From contig CAVQIP010000081.1 of the NCBI GenBank assembly GCA_963712565.1, forward strand, positions 127,832-191,831: a DNA stretch of 64,000 nt, in the 5' to 3' direction. The translations under genes and the position numbers were made by a program. How positions within the stretch are numbered: position 1 is the stretch's first letter; each line of letters opens with the position of its first letter. Below the pieces are notes generated by a model. It searched no databases. It was not told the origin of the DNA and saw nothing but the letters and a program-made list of their open reading frames with translations. Source of the stretch: VAZQ01 sp963712565. GTDB lineage: Bacteria; Pseudomonadota; Alphaproteobacteria; Rhizobiales; Xanthobacteraceae. This document shows positions 63,441-64,000 of the stretch, one piece after another.

Positions 63441-64000
63441 GCGAGCGTCGCCAGCGCGAACGCGGCGCAAAGTCGCGGCAACCGTCCGACTAGCACCTGA
63501 TGCAAGTGATGGATCGGCGGCAGAATCGCCGGGGGCACCCCGGCAACATTATCGGGCTGCTGGCTGCCGGGGAGCGACCGGGGAGCCATCGCGCTGCAGC
63601 ATCGCTTTCGAGCACGCTCGCGCCTGCCGGTCACGTCGAGCTCGATCACCGCGGGCAGCTCGCTCTCCTGCTGGCGATTAAACCTCGAGCCCGGCGCCGA
63701 CATGAAGGCCGGGGGCTCGAACTTCCCCGCGCTCGTCACGCGAGGCCGGCCGGGCAAAATCCGCGACGTCGACCGTTACCAGGGCCGCGGCTGCGAGAGG
63801 GACCATTTTTGCTTTGGGGTGTGGTGGTGGATTTTTTTGGTGCCCGACGGCTGGCGGGGGGTGGGTGGCGCTGGCTGGGGCTGTAGGCTGGGTTTGGTTT
63901 GGAGGGGGTGGGGGCTATGTGGGGGTGTGGGGTTGGTTTTAGCGCACCAGCGGGCTTCTCTGGGGCGGGGAGCGAATGGGGCGTACTATTACTCCCTTTT
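63441..64000. other. Non-coding or unreadable end region
   Basis: 560 bases without a supportable gene. From about 63810 the sequence becomes G/T-rich and low complexity, with runs such as GGGGGGTGGGTGG, unlike any other part of the window. This could be a poor-quality contig end. Before that, CCCCGGCA (about 63537) and TGCCGGGG (about 63564) form an inverted repeat. Confidence 0.5.

Overview
The window is GC-rich, densely coded bacterial DNA. Gene content (divided EcfG-type stress promoter, DUF1194, DUF898/M48/DUF1499 cluster, extensin-like protein, RT0821/Lpp0805-type lipoprotein, Bug and TAXI binding proteins, Ku/LigD, DmdC-like acyl-CoA dehydrogenase) and gene order point to an alphaproteobacterium of the Hyphomicrobiales, close to the Nitrobacteraceae/Xanthobacteraceae. 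No rRNA is present; two tRNA genes are (Gln-TTG and Pro-CGG). The taxonomic placement is inference from gene families, not from a search.

Left end (1-3.9 kb): a selenoneine-type locus. A 3'-truncated senA (EgtB-like) on the minus strand diverges from senB (selenosugar synthase family) and a 785-residue flavoprotein-SelD fusion on the plus strand. The two divergent start codons overlap within one CATG.

4-25 kb: mostly housekeeping genes. In order: tRNA-Gln, acyl-CoA dehydrogenase, SDR, histone-deacetylase-like amidohydrolase, xseB, pirin, a small membrane protein, the ku-ligD end-joining operon behind an excellent EcfG-type promoter, dxs, a basic DUF6496 protein, tlyA, a MATE transporter, a 23S-type RNA methyltransferase, then a minus-strand block fabI - histidine phosphatase - aroC - ribB(A) - DUF1194.

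25-42 kb: ECF sigma/anti-sigma pair, a DnaJ-class co-chaperone, a 4,5-dihydroxyphthalate-decarboxylase-like protein, a small lipoprotein with a disrupted start, pdxH, an SDR, a frameshifted corA, an L,D-transpeptidase with a strong terminator, an aminotransferase, an extensin-like protein, a sarcosine/N-methyltryptophan oxidase-like enzyme, an acyl-CoA synthetase and a DUF898-M48-DUF1499 membrane/protease cluster.

42-56.7 kb: a minus-strand catabolic-looking operon (IlvD/Edd dehydratase, luciferase-like monooxygenase, VOC dioxygenase-like protein, MBL hydrolase), a GT39-like membrane protein, a chimeric remnant of two solute-binding-protein genes (TAXI fused to Bug), a two-domain glycosyltransferase with two downstream membrane-protein genes, tRNA-Pro, the threonylcarbamoyl-AMP synthase gene and a GlcD-type FAD dehydrogenase.

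56.8-64 kb: the start of an integrated mobile element. It carries a tyrosine integrase, an AlpA-like regulator, tiny translationally coupled ORFs, a CHC2/Toprim primase, a DUF3987 ATPase and a small-terminase-like gene: a phage or phage-satellite layout whose right end lies beyond the window.

At least six otherwise well-conserved genes carry a single-base frameshift, mostly in short homopolymers, and the last ~190 bases are G/T-rich low-complexity sequence. Indel errors in the assembly are therefore a live explanation for several broken genes.
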